Of a DNA stretch of 58,366 nt, positions 8,334-15,670 are shown one piece after another (position 1 is the stretch's first letter; every line of letters starts with the position of its first letter). Both the position numbers and the translations under genes were made by a program. The notes under the pieces are model-generated. The model had not been told where the DNA came from. It made no database searches and saw only the letters and a list, made by a program, of their open reading frames with translations. The DNA comes from Rathayibacter agropyri (lineage in GTDB: Bacteria; Actinomycetota; Actinomycetes; Actinomycetales; Microbacteriaceae), in contig NZ_JABRPL010000003.1 of the NCBI RefSeq assembly GCF_013249015.1, forward strand, positions 1-58,366. The letters run 5' to 3'.

Positions 8334-8996
8334 ATGCGAGATGGCATCATCCGGGTGAGAGTAGTCGGTGACGAGATCGTCGTAGCGGGTTTGCAACGCG
8401 TGTTCTCCGCCGAGGAGGACCTCGTGCTCGTCGAGCACGCTGGCGGATCATGGGACGTGTGCGACGCAGACGTCGTGGTCGTCTCGATCGACGAACCAAG
8501 CGCAGAGCCCGTAGTGCAGAAGCTCGCCGAGAACGAGTCCTGCTCGATCCTCGTCCTCTCCGCACTCGATGACGACGCCTTTGCGGCACAAGTGCTCGCT
8601 GCGGGGGCCAGCGGCTACATCCTCCGCGAGTCCGGCGCCACTGCGGTCGTCAACGCCGTGAGGGCGGTCGCGACGGGGAGCGTCCTTGTCTCGCGGCGAC
8701 TCGCCCGACGGAGCACGTTCGCGATCCCCATCAGCGAGGAGCCCGACGACCGTCCAGTCGCCGGGAGGTTCACAGAGACGTTGGCGGTGCTGAGCGACCG
8801 AGAGCGCGACGTCGTCCGCCTCGTAGCGGACGGCCGCTCAAACGGGGAGATCGCTCAGGCGCTGCACCTCTCCGAGTCGACGGTGAAGACGCACCTCTCG
8901 AACTCCTCTGCCAAGCTCAAGATCTCCGGCCGCGTCGCCCTTGCCCTGCTGATCAACGACGTGACTCGGGGGCCCCAAGCCGCGGCTAGTCAGTAG
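8334..8996 (+). CDS. orphan LuxR/NarL-type regulator with atypical receiver
   Basis: 220-residue two-domain transcription factor. The receiver-like domain (about 7-115) lacks key residues. The phospho-acceptor position in DVVVVSIDEP is S51 rather than Asp, only one acidic residue remains in the N-terminal pocket (VVGDE), and the conserved Lys is Arg (YILRES, R98). The C-terminal LuxR helix-turn-helix (about 148-205) is intact, with LSDRERDVVRLVADG and the recognition segment LSESTVKTHLSN. No sensor kinase is nearby. It is therefore likely to act without phosphorylation or through a ligand, by analogy with known atypical response regulators. Its 3' end overlaps the small convergent ORF 8990-9169. 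Confidence 0.88.
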   Translation: MRDGIIRVRVVGDEIVVAGLQRVFSAEEDLVLVEHAGGSWDVCDADVVVVSIDEPSAEPVVQKLAENESCSILVLSALDDDAFAAQVLAAGASGYILRESGATAVVNAVRAVATGSVLVSRRLARRSTFAIPISEEPDDRPVAGRFTETLAVLSDRERDVVRLVADGRSNGEIAQALHLSESTVKTHLSNSSAKLKISGRVALALLINDVTRGPQAAASQ

Positions 8997-9169
8997 CCGC
9001 GCTGGGTCCGTCGCTCCTGGATGGCCTCGAGGCGCCGCCCCGACTGGCGACGCGCCATCGCGCCTAGGGCGCGCGGTGCGAGAAGCATTCCGAGCACTCC
9101 CCAGGCGAGCGGCACGACGATCGCCAGGGCAAGCTTTCCGCCGTCGATAACGAACGCGGGCAGAAGCAC
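8990..9169 (-). CDS. small single-pass membrane protein (59 aa)
   Basis: Begins at a GTG 13 bases past the GH65 stop codon and reads LLPAFVIDGG, a hydrophobic helix (about residues 12-31), then a basic tail ending ERRTQRGY. The codon pattern matches the neighbours. It follows the GH65 gene on the same strand and overlaps the LuxR-type gene tail to tail by seven bases. No convincing Shine-Dalgarno directly precedes the GTG, so expression may depend on coupling to the GH65 gene. No family was recognised. Confidence 0.45.
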   Translation of the reverse strand: MLLPAFVIDGGKLALAIVVPLAWGVLGMLLAPRALGAMARRQSGRRLEAIQERRTQRGY

Positions 9170-9182
9170 TGCGCGGGCGAGC

Positions 9183-11687
9183 TCACGGCCCTTTCAGCAC
9201 CTCGGGCTCGTTAGCCATCGACACCGTCGGGATCGACGCGGTGATGACGGAGCCGTCGGAGCGACGGGTGCCCTCGATATCGGAGGTGGTGGGGGCGCCG
9301 TGCAGGCGGCGGCCCTGATGGGTGAGCGGCACACGGACGGGGTTGCCCGCCTCAACGTGCACGCGCTCGTCGCGCACCGTGATCGACGCGGAATCGCCGG
9401 TCTCGACGGTCAGCACCACCTCGGTCTGCGCAACCTCGATCCGCAGGCGGGTGCCGTGCAGGGTGATCCTGAAGGTGAGGCGCTCCCAGCCGTCCGGGAG
9501 GCGGGGGTCGAGCGTGATCCGTCCGCCGTGATCGCGCATACCGCCGAAGCCGTAGACGAGGGCGCTCCAGACGCCGCCGGTGGAGGCGACGTGGATGCCG
9601 TCGGCGGTGTTGCGGTGCAGGTCGGCGAGGTCGACGAACAGGGACGACAGGAAGTAGTGGCGGGCGAGGTCGCTGTAGCCGACCTCGGCAGCGATGATCG
9701 ACTGCACGACGGCGGAGAGAGTCGAGTCTCCGGTCGTGAGCGCGTCGTAATACTCGAAGTCGGCACGCTTCTGCTCGGCGGTGAACTCGTTGCCCTGCAG
9801 CAGGAGCGCGAGCACCACATCCGCCTGCTTGAGCACCTGGAAGCGGTAGATCACCAGCGGATGGAAGTGCAGCAACAGGGGCCGCTTGCTCGCCGGGGTG
9901 TTCTCGAGGTCCCACAGCTCCTTCTCGAGAAAGGCCGCGTCCTGCGGGTGAATGCCCGCGCGGGAGTCGAAGGGAATGTGCATCCGGTCGGCAGCACGAG
10001 CCCACTCGATCACCTCGCCCTCGTCGAGCGCGAGGCGGTTGGCCATCCGCTCGTAGGCTGCGGGCTCGACCGCCTTAAGCAGCTCGACCGCGCGGGCCGC
10101 CGAGCGCAGGTTCGCCCGAGCCATCACGTTCGTATACAGGTTGTCGTTCACGACGGTGGTGTACTCATCCGGCCCGGTGACGCCGTGGATGTGGAAGTGG
10201 TCATCGCCGTTGCTGCGCCAAAAGCCCAGGTCGGCCCACATCCGCGCGGTTTCAACGAGGATGTCGATCGCTCCGCGGGCGAGGAAGTCGTCGTCACCGG
10301 TGGCTCCCACGTACTGCATGAGCGCGTAGGAGATATCCGCGTCGATGTGGTACTGCGCGGTTCCGGCGGCGTAGTAGGCAGATGACTCCTGGCCATTGAT
10401 GGTGCGCCAGGGGAAGAGCGCGCCACGCTGGTTGAGTTCGGCAGCGCGGGCGCGGGCCGGCTCGAGCATGTTCTGGCGGAAGCGCAGGGTGTTGCGGGCG
10501 ACGAGCGGCGCGGTGTAGCTCAGGAACGGGAGGACATAGACCTCGGTGTCCCAGAAATAGTGGCCGCCGTAGCCGGAGCCGGAGACGCCCTTGGCCGCGA
10601 CTCCGCCGCCGTCGGTGCGCGCCGTGGACTGCGCGAGCTGGAAGAGGTTCCACCGGATCGCCTGCTGGATGGCGGGCTGCGCGTCGAGCTGCACGTCGGA
10701 GCGGGCCCAGTAGTCGTCGAGCCACTCGCGCTGCTTCGTGAACTGCTCCTCGGCGGAGGTCTCCCGCGCGCGGTCGAGCGTGCGATCGCAGCGGTCGGCG
10801 AGCTCGCGAACGGGCACCCCGCGCGACGTGTGGTACGTGAGGGTCTTGATCAGGCGGACCGGGCGGCCGACCTTGGCCTGCACGCGGTAGACGTGCTTGG
10901 CGAGGTCGTCGTCGATCTGGGAGGTCTGGTCCCACTCGTTCTCGGTCTCGAGCTGGTGCTCGGCGCCGCACGCGATCGTCATCTCGGAGTTGGTGGTGCG
11001 GTAGCCGAGGAGGTACCGGGTGCCGATGACGCGCTTGAGGCGCGGCTGGAGCACGCGATCCTCGAACGACTCCGCCTTCCGCGGGTCGAATCCGGCCGCC
11101 TCGCTGCCCGACGGGGCGTGATATTCGTCGACGCCGTCCTGACGGTTGAGGATCTGGCTCGAAATGAGCAGCGAGGCGTCGGCATCGAGCATCTCGACCT
11201 CGTAATCGAGGATCGCGAGGTGGCGATCGGTGAAGGAGACGAGGCGGCGCGAGCGGATGAGCACGCGCTTGCCGGAGGGGGTGCGCCACTCCAATTCGCG
11301 GATCAGCACGCCGTTCGCGAAGTCAAGGCGGCGGGAGTAGGCGAGGACATCGGCCTCACTCAGGACGAAGGGCTCGTCATCGACGTAGAGGCGGATGATC
11401 TTGGCGTCGGGCACGTTGACGATCGTCTGGCCGACGCGGGCGAAGCCGAACGCCTCCTCCGCGTGCCGGATGGCCCAGGTCTCGTGGAAGCCGTTGATGA
11501 AGGTGCCGTACGCGTAGCCGTCACGGCCCTCCTCCACATTGCCGCGCAGGCCGAGGTAGCCGTTACCGACCGCGAAGAGCGTCTCGGTGCGGCCCTGTAG
11601 CTCTGAGGCGAACTCGGTCTCGACGAGGGCCCACTCGTCGATCGGGAAACGATTGCGGTCGAGTGGGTCGGAGGTGATGGGGTTCAT
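9183..11687 (-). CDS. GH65 disaccharide phosphorylase (trehalose/maltose/kojibiose type)
   Basis: 834-residue family 65 enzyme that phosphorolyses an alpha-glucoside to beta-glucose-1-phosphate and a free sugar. It has the N-terminal beta-sandwich (about 1-280), then the (alpha/alpha)6 barrel with the general acid E508 in HGVTGPDEYTTVV and the phosphate-site region near STGGVWSALVYGFGG. The substrate within GH65 cannot be decided by eye. The start overlaps the stop of the beta-phosphoglucomutase-like gene by four bases (ATGA), so the two products act in series: phosphorylase, then conversion of beta-Glc-1-P to Glc-6-P. Cytoplasmic, no signal peptide. No sugar transporter is adjacent. Confidence 0.93.
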   Translation of the reverse strand: MNPITSDPLDRNRFPIDEWALVETEFASELQGRTETLFAVGNGYLGLRGNVEEGRDGYAYGTFINGFHETWAIRHAEEAFGFARVGQTIVNVPDAKIIRLYVDDEPFVLSEADVLAYSRRLDFANGVLIRELEWRTPSGKRVLIRSRRLVSFTDRHLAILDYEVEMLDADASLLISSQILNRQDGVDEYHAPSGSEAAGFDPRKAESFEDRVLQPRLKRVIGTRYLLGYRTTNSEMTIACGAEHQLETENEWDQTSQIDDDLAKHVYRVQAKVGRPVRLIKTLTYHTSRGVPVRELADRCDRTLDRARETSAEEQFTKQREWLDDYWARSDVQLDAQPAIQQAIRWNLFQLAQSTARTDGGGVAAKGVSGSGYGGHYFWDTEVYVLPFLSYTAPLVARNTLRFRQNMLEPARARAAELNQRGALFPWRTINGQESSAYYAAGTAQYHIDADISYALMQYVGATGDDDFLARGAIDILVETARMWADLGFWRSNGDDHFHIHGVTGPDEYTTVVNDNLYTNVMARANLRSAARAVELLKAVEPAAYERMANRLALDEGEVIEWARAADRMHIPFDSRAGIHPQDAAFLEKELWDLENTPASKRPLLLHFHPLVIYRFQVLKQADVVLALLLQGNEFTAEQKRADFEYYDALTTGDSTLSAVVQSIIAAEVGYSDLARHYFLSSLFVDLADLHRNTADGIHVASTGGVWSALVYGFGGMRDHGGRITLDPRLPDGWERLTFRITLHGTRLRIEVAQTEVVLTVETGDSASITVRDERVHVEAGNPVRVPLTHQGRRLHGAPTTSDIEGTRRSDGSVITASIPTVSMANEPEVLKGP

Positions 11688-12520
11688 GCTGCGTCCTCGG
11701 GAGCGGGAGCGGTGGGGAGAAAGGGGAGGAGCTCGGCCAGGTCATCGACGACCACGTCCGCTCCGTGCTCGAGGAGAGTGTCGGCGCCGACTCCGCGGTC
11801 AACCCCGACGACGAGGCCGAAGCCGCCCGCACGGCCGGCGGCGACTCCAGAGTGCGCGTCCTCGAGGACCGCGCAGGCCGACGCCTCGAGCCCGAGAAGC
11901 TCGGCGGCGTAGAGGTAGGTGTCGGGCGCGGGCTTGCCGGCGATCGAGCGCTCGGCGGCGAGGAGTCCGTCGACCACGACCTCAAAGCGGTCGCGCAGGC
12001 CAGCGGCGTCGAGCACAGGCACGCCGTTGCGGGAGGAGGTGACCACCGCGACCTGCACACCGGCGGCGATGGCGGCATCGACGAAGCGGAGCGACCCCGG
12101 GTACGGGGCGACGCCGGTCTCGGCGAGTGTGCTGGTGAAGGCGGCGTTCTTGCGGTTGCCGAGGCCGCAGACGGTCTCGAGCGACGGATCGTCGGCGGGG
12201 GTGCCCTCGGGGAGGGTGATGCCGCGGGAGTCGAGGAACGCCCGGACCCCGTCATAGCGCGGGCGACCGTCGATGTAGCGGAAGTAGTCGGCGTCGGTGT
12301 AGCCCTCGGCGATGCCGCGCGAGGAGAGGTAGTCGGTGAACAGCCGCGACCAGGCCTGCATGTGTACGTCGGCGGTCGGAGTCAACACGCCGTCGAGGTC
12401 GAAGAGGAGGGCGCGGATCCCGCCGAGCGCGGAGGCATCGGGGAGCGTCGGGGATGCAGTCACGGCGGGAGGACCTCTGATCGGGGGCAGGCGTTCGGCG
12501 GTTCCGCCGATGACGGTCAT
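11684..12520 (-). CDS. pgmB: beta-phosphoglucomutase-like HAD hydrolase paired with GH65
   Basis: HAD superfamily protein with motif I at FDLDGVLTPTADVHMQAW (D41, D43), a cap domain containing YIDGRPRYDGV, the GLGNRKN segment typical of the GH65-linked branch, motif II near VAVVTSSRN, and motif IV VLEDAHSGVAAGRAGGF. It should convert beta-glucose-1-phosphate to glucose-6-phosphate for the overlapping GH65 enzyme. The ATG at 12520 gives 278 residues. A GTG at 12463 would remove 19 poorly conserved residues and is also plausible, with AGAGG upstream. An operator-like repeat at 12563-12578 precedes the operon. Confidence 0.88.
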   Translation of the reverse strand: MTVIGGTAERLPPIRGPPAVTASPTLPDASALGGIRALLFDLDGVLTPTADVHMQAWSRLFTDYLSSRGIAEGYTDADYFRYIDGRPRYDGVRAFLDSRGITLPEGTPADDPSLETVCGLGNRKNAAFTSTLAETGVAPYPGSLRFVDAAIAAGVQVAVVTSSRNGVPVLDAAGLRDRFEVVVDGLLAAERSIAGKPAPDTYLYAAELLGLEASACAVLEDAHSGVAAGRAGGFGLVVGVDRGVGADTLLEHGADVVVDDLAELLPFLPTAPAPEDAA

Positions 12521-12562
12521 CCGCCGCTGACTTGCAGTATCGTATACGCCCCTCGGTCGCGG

Positions 12563-12578
12563 TGTGGAACCGTTTACA
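12563..12578 (-). promoter_or_regulatory. possible LacI-type operator of the GH65 operon
   Basis: TGTGGAACCGTTTACA is an imperfect palindrome with TGTNNA...TNNACA ends, similar to LacI/GalR-family sites. On the minus strand it overlaps a candidate -35 (TTCCAC), 17 bases before a TATACG -10 box upstream of the pgmB-like start. Catabolic GH65 operons are commonly under LacI-type control, but no such regulator is in the window. Confidence 0.35.
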
Positions 12579-12778
12579 CGTCTGTCATCCTCGCGCCGTC
12601 GGCGGTGTCGATCCGCGCCTGACGGAGACGCTGCGCCAGCGCAACCGAGGGATCGTCCGGGAGCGCCCCGTGTGCTCGTCGCGCGTTCGCAACCGAGGTC
12701 AGGATTCGCGAGAGGCCCTCCAGGAGGAGGTTCAGCGCGTCTGGACCTCGATAACGAACACGAGGCCGTCCGAGCGGG
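12574..12778 (-). other. coding-like fragment without a start codon
   Basis: Just behind the DUF1697 stop, the minus strand reads a coding-like stretch: RGPDALNLLLEGLSRILTSV, followed by a helical segment ending ARIDTADGARMTDV and a stop at 12574. Composition fits a real amphipathic C-terminus, but no ATG, GTG or TTG opens this frame after the upstream gene. It may be a decayed gene tail or chance. Confidence 0.2.
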
Positions 12779-13306
12779 TCAGGCCCTCGCGAGTTTCTCA
12801 ACGGTGCGGAGGTTTCGCGTCGTGGTGGACGAGCGATAGGCCGCGCGGGCAAGGACCTTCGCGGCGGGAGTGTCGGTAGAGGAACCGCGCGGGCAGCGCC
12901 AGTAGAGAACGCCGACACCGCGCACGAGAAGCTCGACCGCCGGATCGGGCACGCCGATCGCGGCCTGCGCCGCATCGAGGGCCTGCTCGTCGGAGCCGAA
13001 GACGACATACGGGTGCGCCTCGTCGTCGGTCCGGGGGAACGGGTAGGCGGCGGCGACCGCGGCGAGCGCTTCCTGCGTGACGAGGACGATCCACGCGTCG
13101 TAGCCGAACCGCTCGGCGAGGGCCGCCTCCAGCGCGGGCTTGAGCTCAATGACGGGGCGGTCGGAGTCGAATGCCGCGTTGCCGCTCGCGAGGACCGTCC
13201 GCACCCGCTCCACTCCGATCCCGGCAACCGCATCGGCGAGGTCGGCACTGCGCACGGTGCGGCCGTTGACGTTCACTCCGCGGAGGAGGGCGAGGTACCG
13301 GGTCAT
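12779..13306 (-). CDS. DUF1697 family protein
   Basis: 175 residues beginning MTRYLALLRGVNVNGRTV, the family's characteristic N-terminus. Further conserved blocks are VLASGNAAFDS and, near the end, AKVLARAAYRSSTTTRNLRTVEKL (only partly quoted by family logos). The function of DUF1697 is unknown. The frame extends upstream to 13723, but that part is Pro/Arg-rich and antisense to the next gene, so the ATG at 13306 is chosen. The divergent neighbour starts only 23 bases away, so the two promoters must overlap or lie within the neighbouring genes. Confidence 0.88.
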   Translation of the reverse strand: MTRYLALLRGVNVNGRTVRSADLADAVAGIGVERVRTVLASGNAAFDSDRPVIELKPALEAALAERFGYDAWIVLVTQEALAAVAAAYPFPRTDDEAHPYVVFGSDEQALDAAQAAIGVPDPAVELLVRGVGVLYWRCPRGSSTDTPAAKVLARAAYRSSTTTRNLRTVEKLARA

Positions 13307-13329
13307 GCGGCCGACGGTAGCGTGACGGG

Positions 13330-14055
13330 ATGGCGCGCGGAAGCGGACGACGACGGCCCAGACCCACCCTCGAGGAGGCACTCCTCCTCTCGAGCGAGCG
13401 CGGCCCGGGCGCGAGGACACGGGCGGAGGTGGTCCCTCCCTCCGGACGTCACCTCGTGCTACCCAGCGAGTCGGGGACGGTGCTCGATGTGGACGTCGAG
13501 GCGCTGGTGACGCTCGCCGCCCGCGAGGACCTGCTGATCGCGCTGGAGCGACGGGTGGGCGAGTACGCCGTGGCCGCAACTCCGGTGCTCTCGTGGTGGT
13601 CGGCGACTGCGTCGGTGCCCGGCGAGGAGGAGGAGCGGCGGCTCGACGCGCTCGCCCTGGAGGCGGTCTCGCTCGGGCAGGGGCCGGCGGCGGATGTGGA
13701 CTCGACGCTGCGCGAGCTGGCACGCACCGACGATCTGGAGGCGCTCGGCTCGGCGCTCGCGCTGCTGGCGCGGCTCCCGGATCCGCCGGCGGCGTTCGAG
13801 GACGCGGACGGGTTCCTGCGGGTGATTGCGCCGGAGTCGCCGTTCGAACGTCGGCTTCAGGTGCTCCGTGAGACCGGGGCGAGCGCGGGGCGGCTGCTCG
13901 TGCTGCTGCGGGACTGCGCTTTCACGGCAACCCTGCCGCGGCGGCGGGCGGCGATCGCCGCGATGAGCACGCGAGTGCAGGGCGAGGCGGTAGGCGTGGA
14001 CGCGCTCGCAGAGGCGGTGGACGCGGCGCTGGAGAAACGGTGGACGGTGCTGTAA
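13330..14055 (+). CDS. hypothetical protein resembling the soluble part of DUF2254
   Basis: 241 residues, no membrane segment. The stretch SGTVLDVDVEALVTLAARED followed by a RVGEYAVAATPVLSWW segment resembles the soluble middle region of DUF2254 membrane proteins. The rest (about 110-235) is a helical Ala/Leu-rich region ending EKRWTVL. It would be a truncated or domain-only version, without the N-terminal membrane helices of that family. The ATG at 13330 is the first possible start after the divergent DUF1697 gene. A start further inside cannot be excluded, because residues 1-35 are Arg-rich and antisense to nothing conserved. Function unknown. Confidence 0.6.
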   Translation: MARGSGRRRPRPTLEEALLLSSERGPGARTRAEVVPPSGRHLVLPSESGTVLDVDVEALVTLAAREDLLIALERRVGEYAVAATPVLSWWSATASVPGEEEERRLDALALEAVSLGQGPAADVDSTLRELARTDDLEALGSALALLARLPDPPAAFEDADGFLRVIAPESPFERRLQVLRETGASAGRLLVLLRDCAFTATLPRRRAAIAAMSTRVQGEAVGVDALAEAVDAALEKRWTVL

Positions 14056-14165
14056 CAGCGCCGGTCAGCACGCACGACTGGAGCAACCACGCTCCCAGCG
14101 CCCGGCTTCCGATGGTGAATAGACACGCTCGTAGCGCCCGGCGTCCGCCGGAATAGGCTGAACAG

Positions 14166-15443
14166 ATGTCACTCACCGGGCTCGACCTCCGCCGCTTCCC
14201 CGCCGCTCTGACCGCTGACGGCGGCCCCGACTCCGCCACTGCTGCGTGGGCCACCGCGATCAACGCGGCCTTTCACGAGAAGGAGTTCACCCCCGAGAAG
14301 CTACTGGACTGGACCGAGCACATGGTCGCCGACGAGCGCGTGCTGACCGCGGTGCTCGACTCCGCCTCACCAGAGGGGCTGGACGGCGCAAGCGTGCCCG
14401 TCGGCACATACGCCGCGTTCCCCGGGTCTCTCCAGGTGGGGCGGGGTCGTGAGCTCGACGCGCACCTGGTCTCGCAGGTCACCGTGCGGCCGACCCACCG
14501 GCGCCGCGGCATCCTGCGCGCCATGATGACGGAGGACCTGCGCCTGGCGTGCGAGGCGGGCATCCCGGTAGCCGTTCTGACGGCCACCGAGGCATCGATT
14601 TACCGCCGGTTCGGCTTCGGCCGCTCGGCCTTCACGCGCTCCATCCGCGTCGACACCGGGCCGCGCTTTGGACTGTGGTCAGAGCCGACGGGGCGCGTCG
14701 AGGTCGTCGCAACGAGCTGGCTGCAGCCGCGCATCCCGGCGGTGTTCTCGGCGTTCCAGGCGTCGACACCCGGATCGGTGACCCGCCAGTCCCGTTACGA
14801 GGCCGACTCCGTGGGCACCGCCTCCGGCGAGAACACCCCGGGTTTGGACGTCCGCTCCGCCGTGCACCTCGATGACGACGGCACGATCGACGGATTCGTC
14901 ACGTATCGGGCGGTCGGGGACGAGTTCGACCGCACGCTGGAGGTAGTCGACCTCGTCGCTCCCTCCCCCGACGCCTACCTCGCGCTCTGGGGCTATCTGG
15001 GCGCCGTCGACCTCGCGTCGACAGTGACCTGGGACATGGCGCCGGTTGACGACCCACTGACCTGGGCACTGCGCGATGCGCGTGTGGTGCAGGTGCGGCA
15101 CGTGGGCGACCTGATCTGGTTGCGGATCCTCGACGTCGCTGCCGCGTTCTCGGCACGGCCGTGGACCGCCGAGGACTCGATCGTGGTGGACGTGGCCGAC
15201 GGGTTGGGACTCGTGGACGGGCGGTACCGGATCACCGCGACCGACGGCTCCGGCCGGGTGGAGCGCACGGAGGACGACGCCGATCTGGCGCTGGACGTCG
15301 CGGACCTGGGCTCGCTGCTGCTGGGCTCGGTGCGGCCGTCGATCCTGGCACGCGCCGGATCGGTGCGGATCGTGGGCGGGCAGGAGCGGGTGGACCGGTT
15401 CTTCGCGCCGGTGGCGACGCCGTACTGCATCTCGTTCTTCTAG
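14166..15443 (+). CDS. Eis-type GNAT N-acetyltransferase
   Basis: 425-residue tripartite acetyltransferase like mycobacterial Eis: an N-terminal GNAT domain, a second GNAT-like domain, and a C-terminal sterol-carrier-like domain. The acetyl-CoA site is VSQVTVRPTHRRRGILRAMM (VTV at 105-107, RRRG at 112-115). Y146 in ASIYRRFGFG matches the general-acid Tyr of Eis. The protein ends PYCISFF, so a terminal Phe carboxylate is available, as in Eis where it serves as the catalytic base. Eis enzymes acetylate aminoglycosides or other amines; the substrate here is unknown. Stand-alone gene. Confidence 0.88.
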   Translation: MSLTGLDLRRFPAALTADGGPDSATAAWATAINAAFHEKEFTPEKLLDWTEHMVADERVLTAVLDSASPEGLDGASVPVGTYAAFPGSLQVGRGRELDAHLVSQVTVRPTHRRRGILRAMMTEDLRLACEAGIPVAVLTATEASIYRRFGFGRSAFTRSIRVDTGPRFGLWSEPTGRVEVVATSWLQPRIPAVFSAFQASTPGSVTRQSRYEADSVGTASGENTPGLDVRSAVHLDDDGTIDGFVTYRAVGDEFDRTLEVVDLVAPSPDAYLALWGYLGAVDLASTVTWDMAPVDDPLTWALRDARVVQVRHVGDLIWLRILDVAAAFSARPWTAEDSIVVDVADGLGLVDGRYRITATDGSGRVERTEDDADLALDVADLGSLLLGSVRPSILARAGSVRIVGGQERVDRFFAPVATPYCISFF

Positions 15444-15465
15444 GCCGCGCCCTTGGGGACGGGGG

Positions 15466-15582
15466 CGTGCGATCTGCAGGACCGACGTGCCATCTGCAGG
15501 AACGGCGTGCCCAGTGCAGGAGATCCGCGCATCCCGCCGCGCAACATCCTGGCTGAGGCCCGGATCCCCTGCACATCGCACG
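15466..15582. repeat. 20-bp-period repeat cluster with an inverted copy
   Basis: Three imperfect direct copies of CGTGCNATCTGCAGGA start at 15466, 15486 and 15506, exactly 20 bases apart. A fourth copy in inverted orientation (complement CGTGCGATGTGCAGGGGA) lies at 15565-15582. The direct and inverted copies can pair into a hairpin with a 45-90 base loop. It fills the gap between the Eis-like and MarP-like genes and may act as terminator or protein-binding array. Confidence 0.5.
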
Positions 15583-15670
15583 TCGGGCGGAGCGACTGCC
15601 AGGCTCCTCCGGGCGTCCGCGCATCCCGCGTCGGTCATGCTGGAGGCCCCGACACCGCCAGGAGGCCCAC

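Noticed and set aside
9021-10385. Plus-strand open frame opposite GH65
   Set aside because: Low-complexity translation and full overlap with a well-supported gene.
15444-15670. Possible small gene between Eis-like and MarP-like genes
   Set aside because: Open frames here only read through the 20-bp-period repeats.
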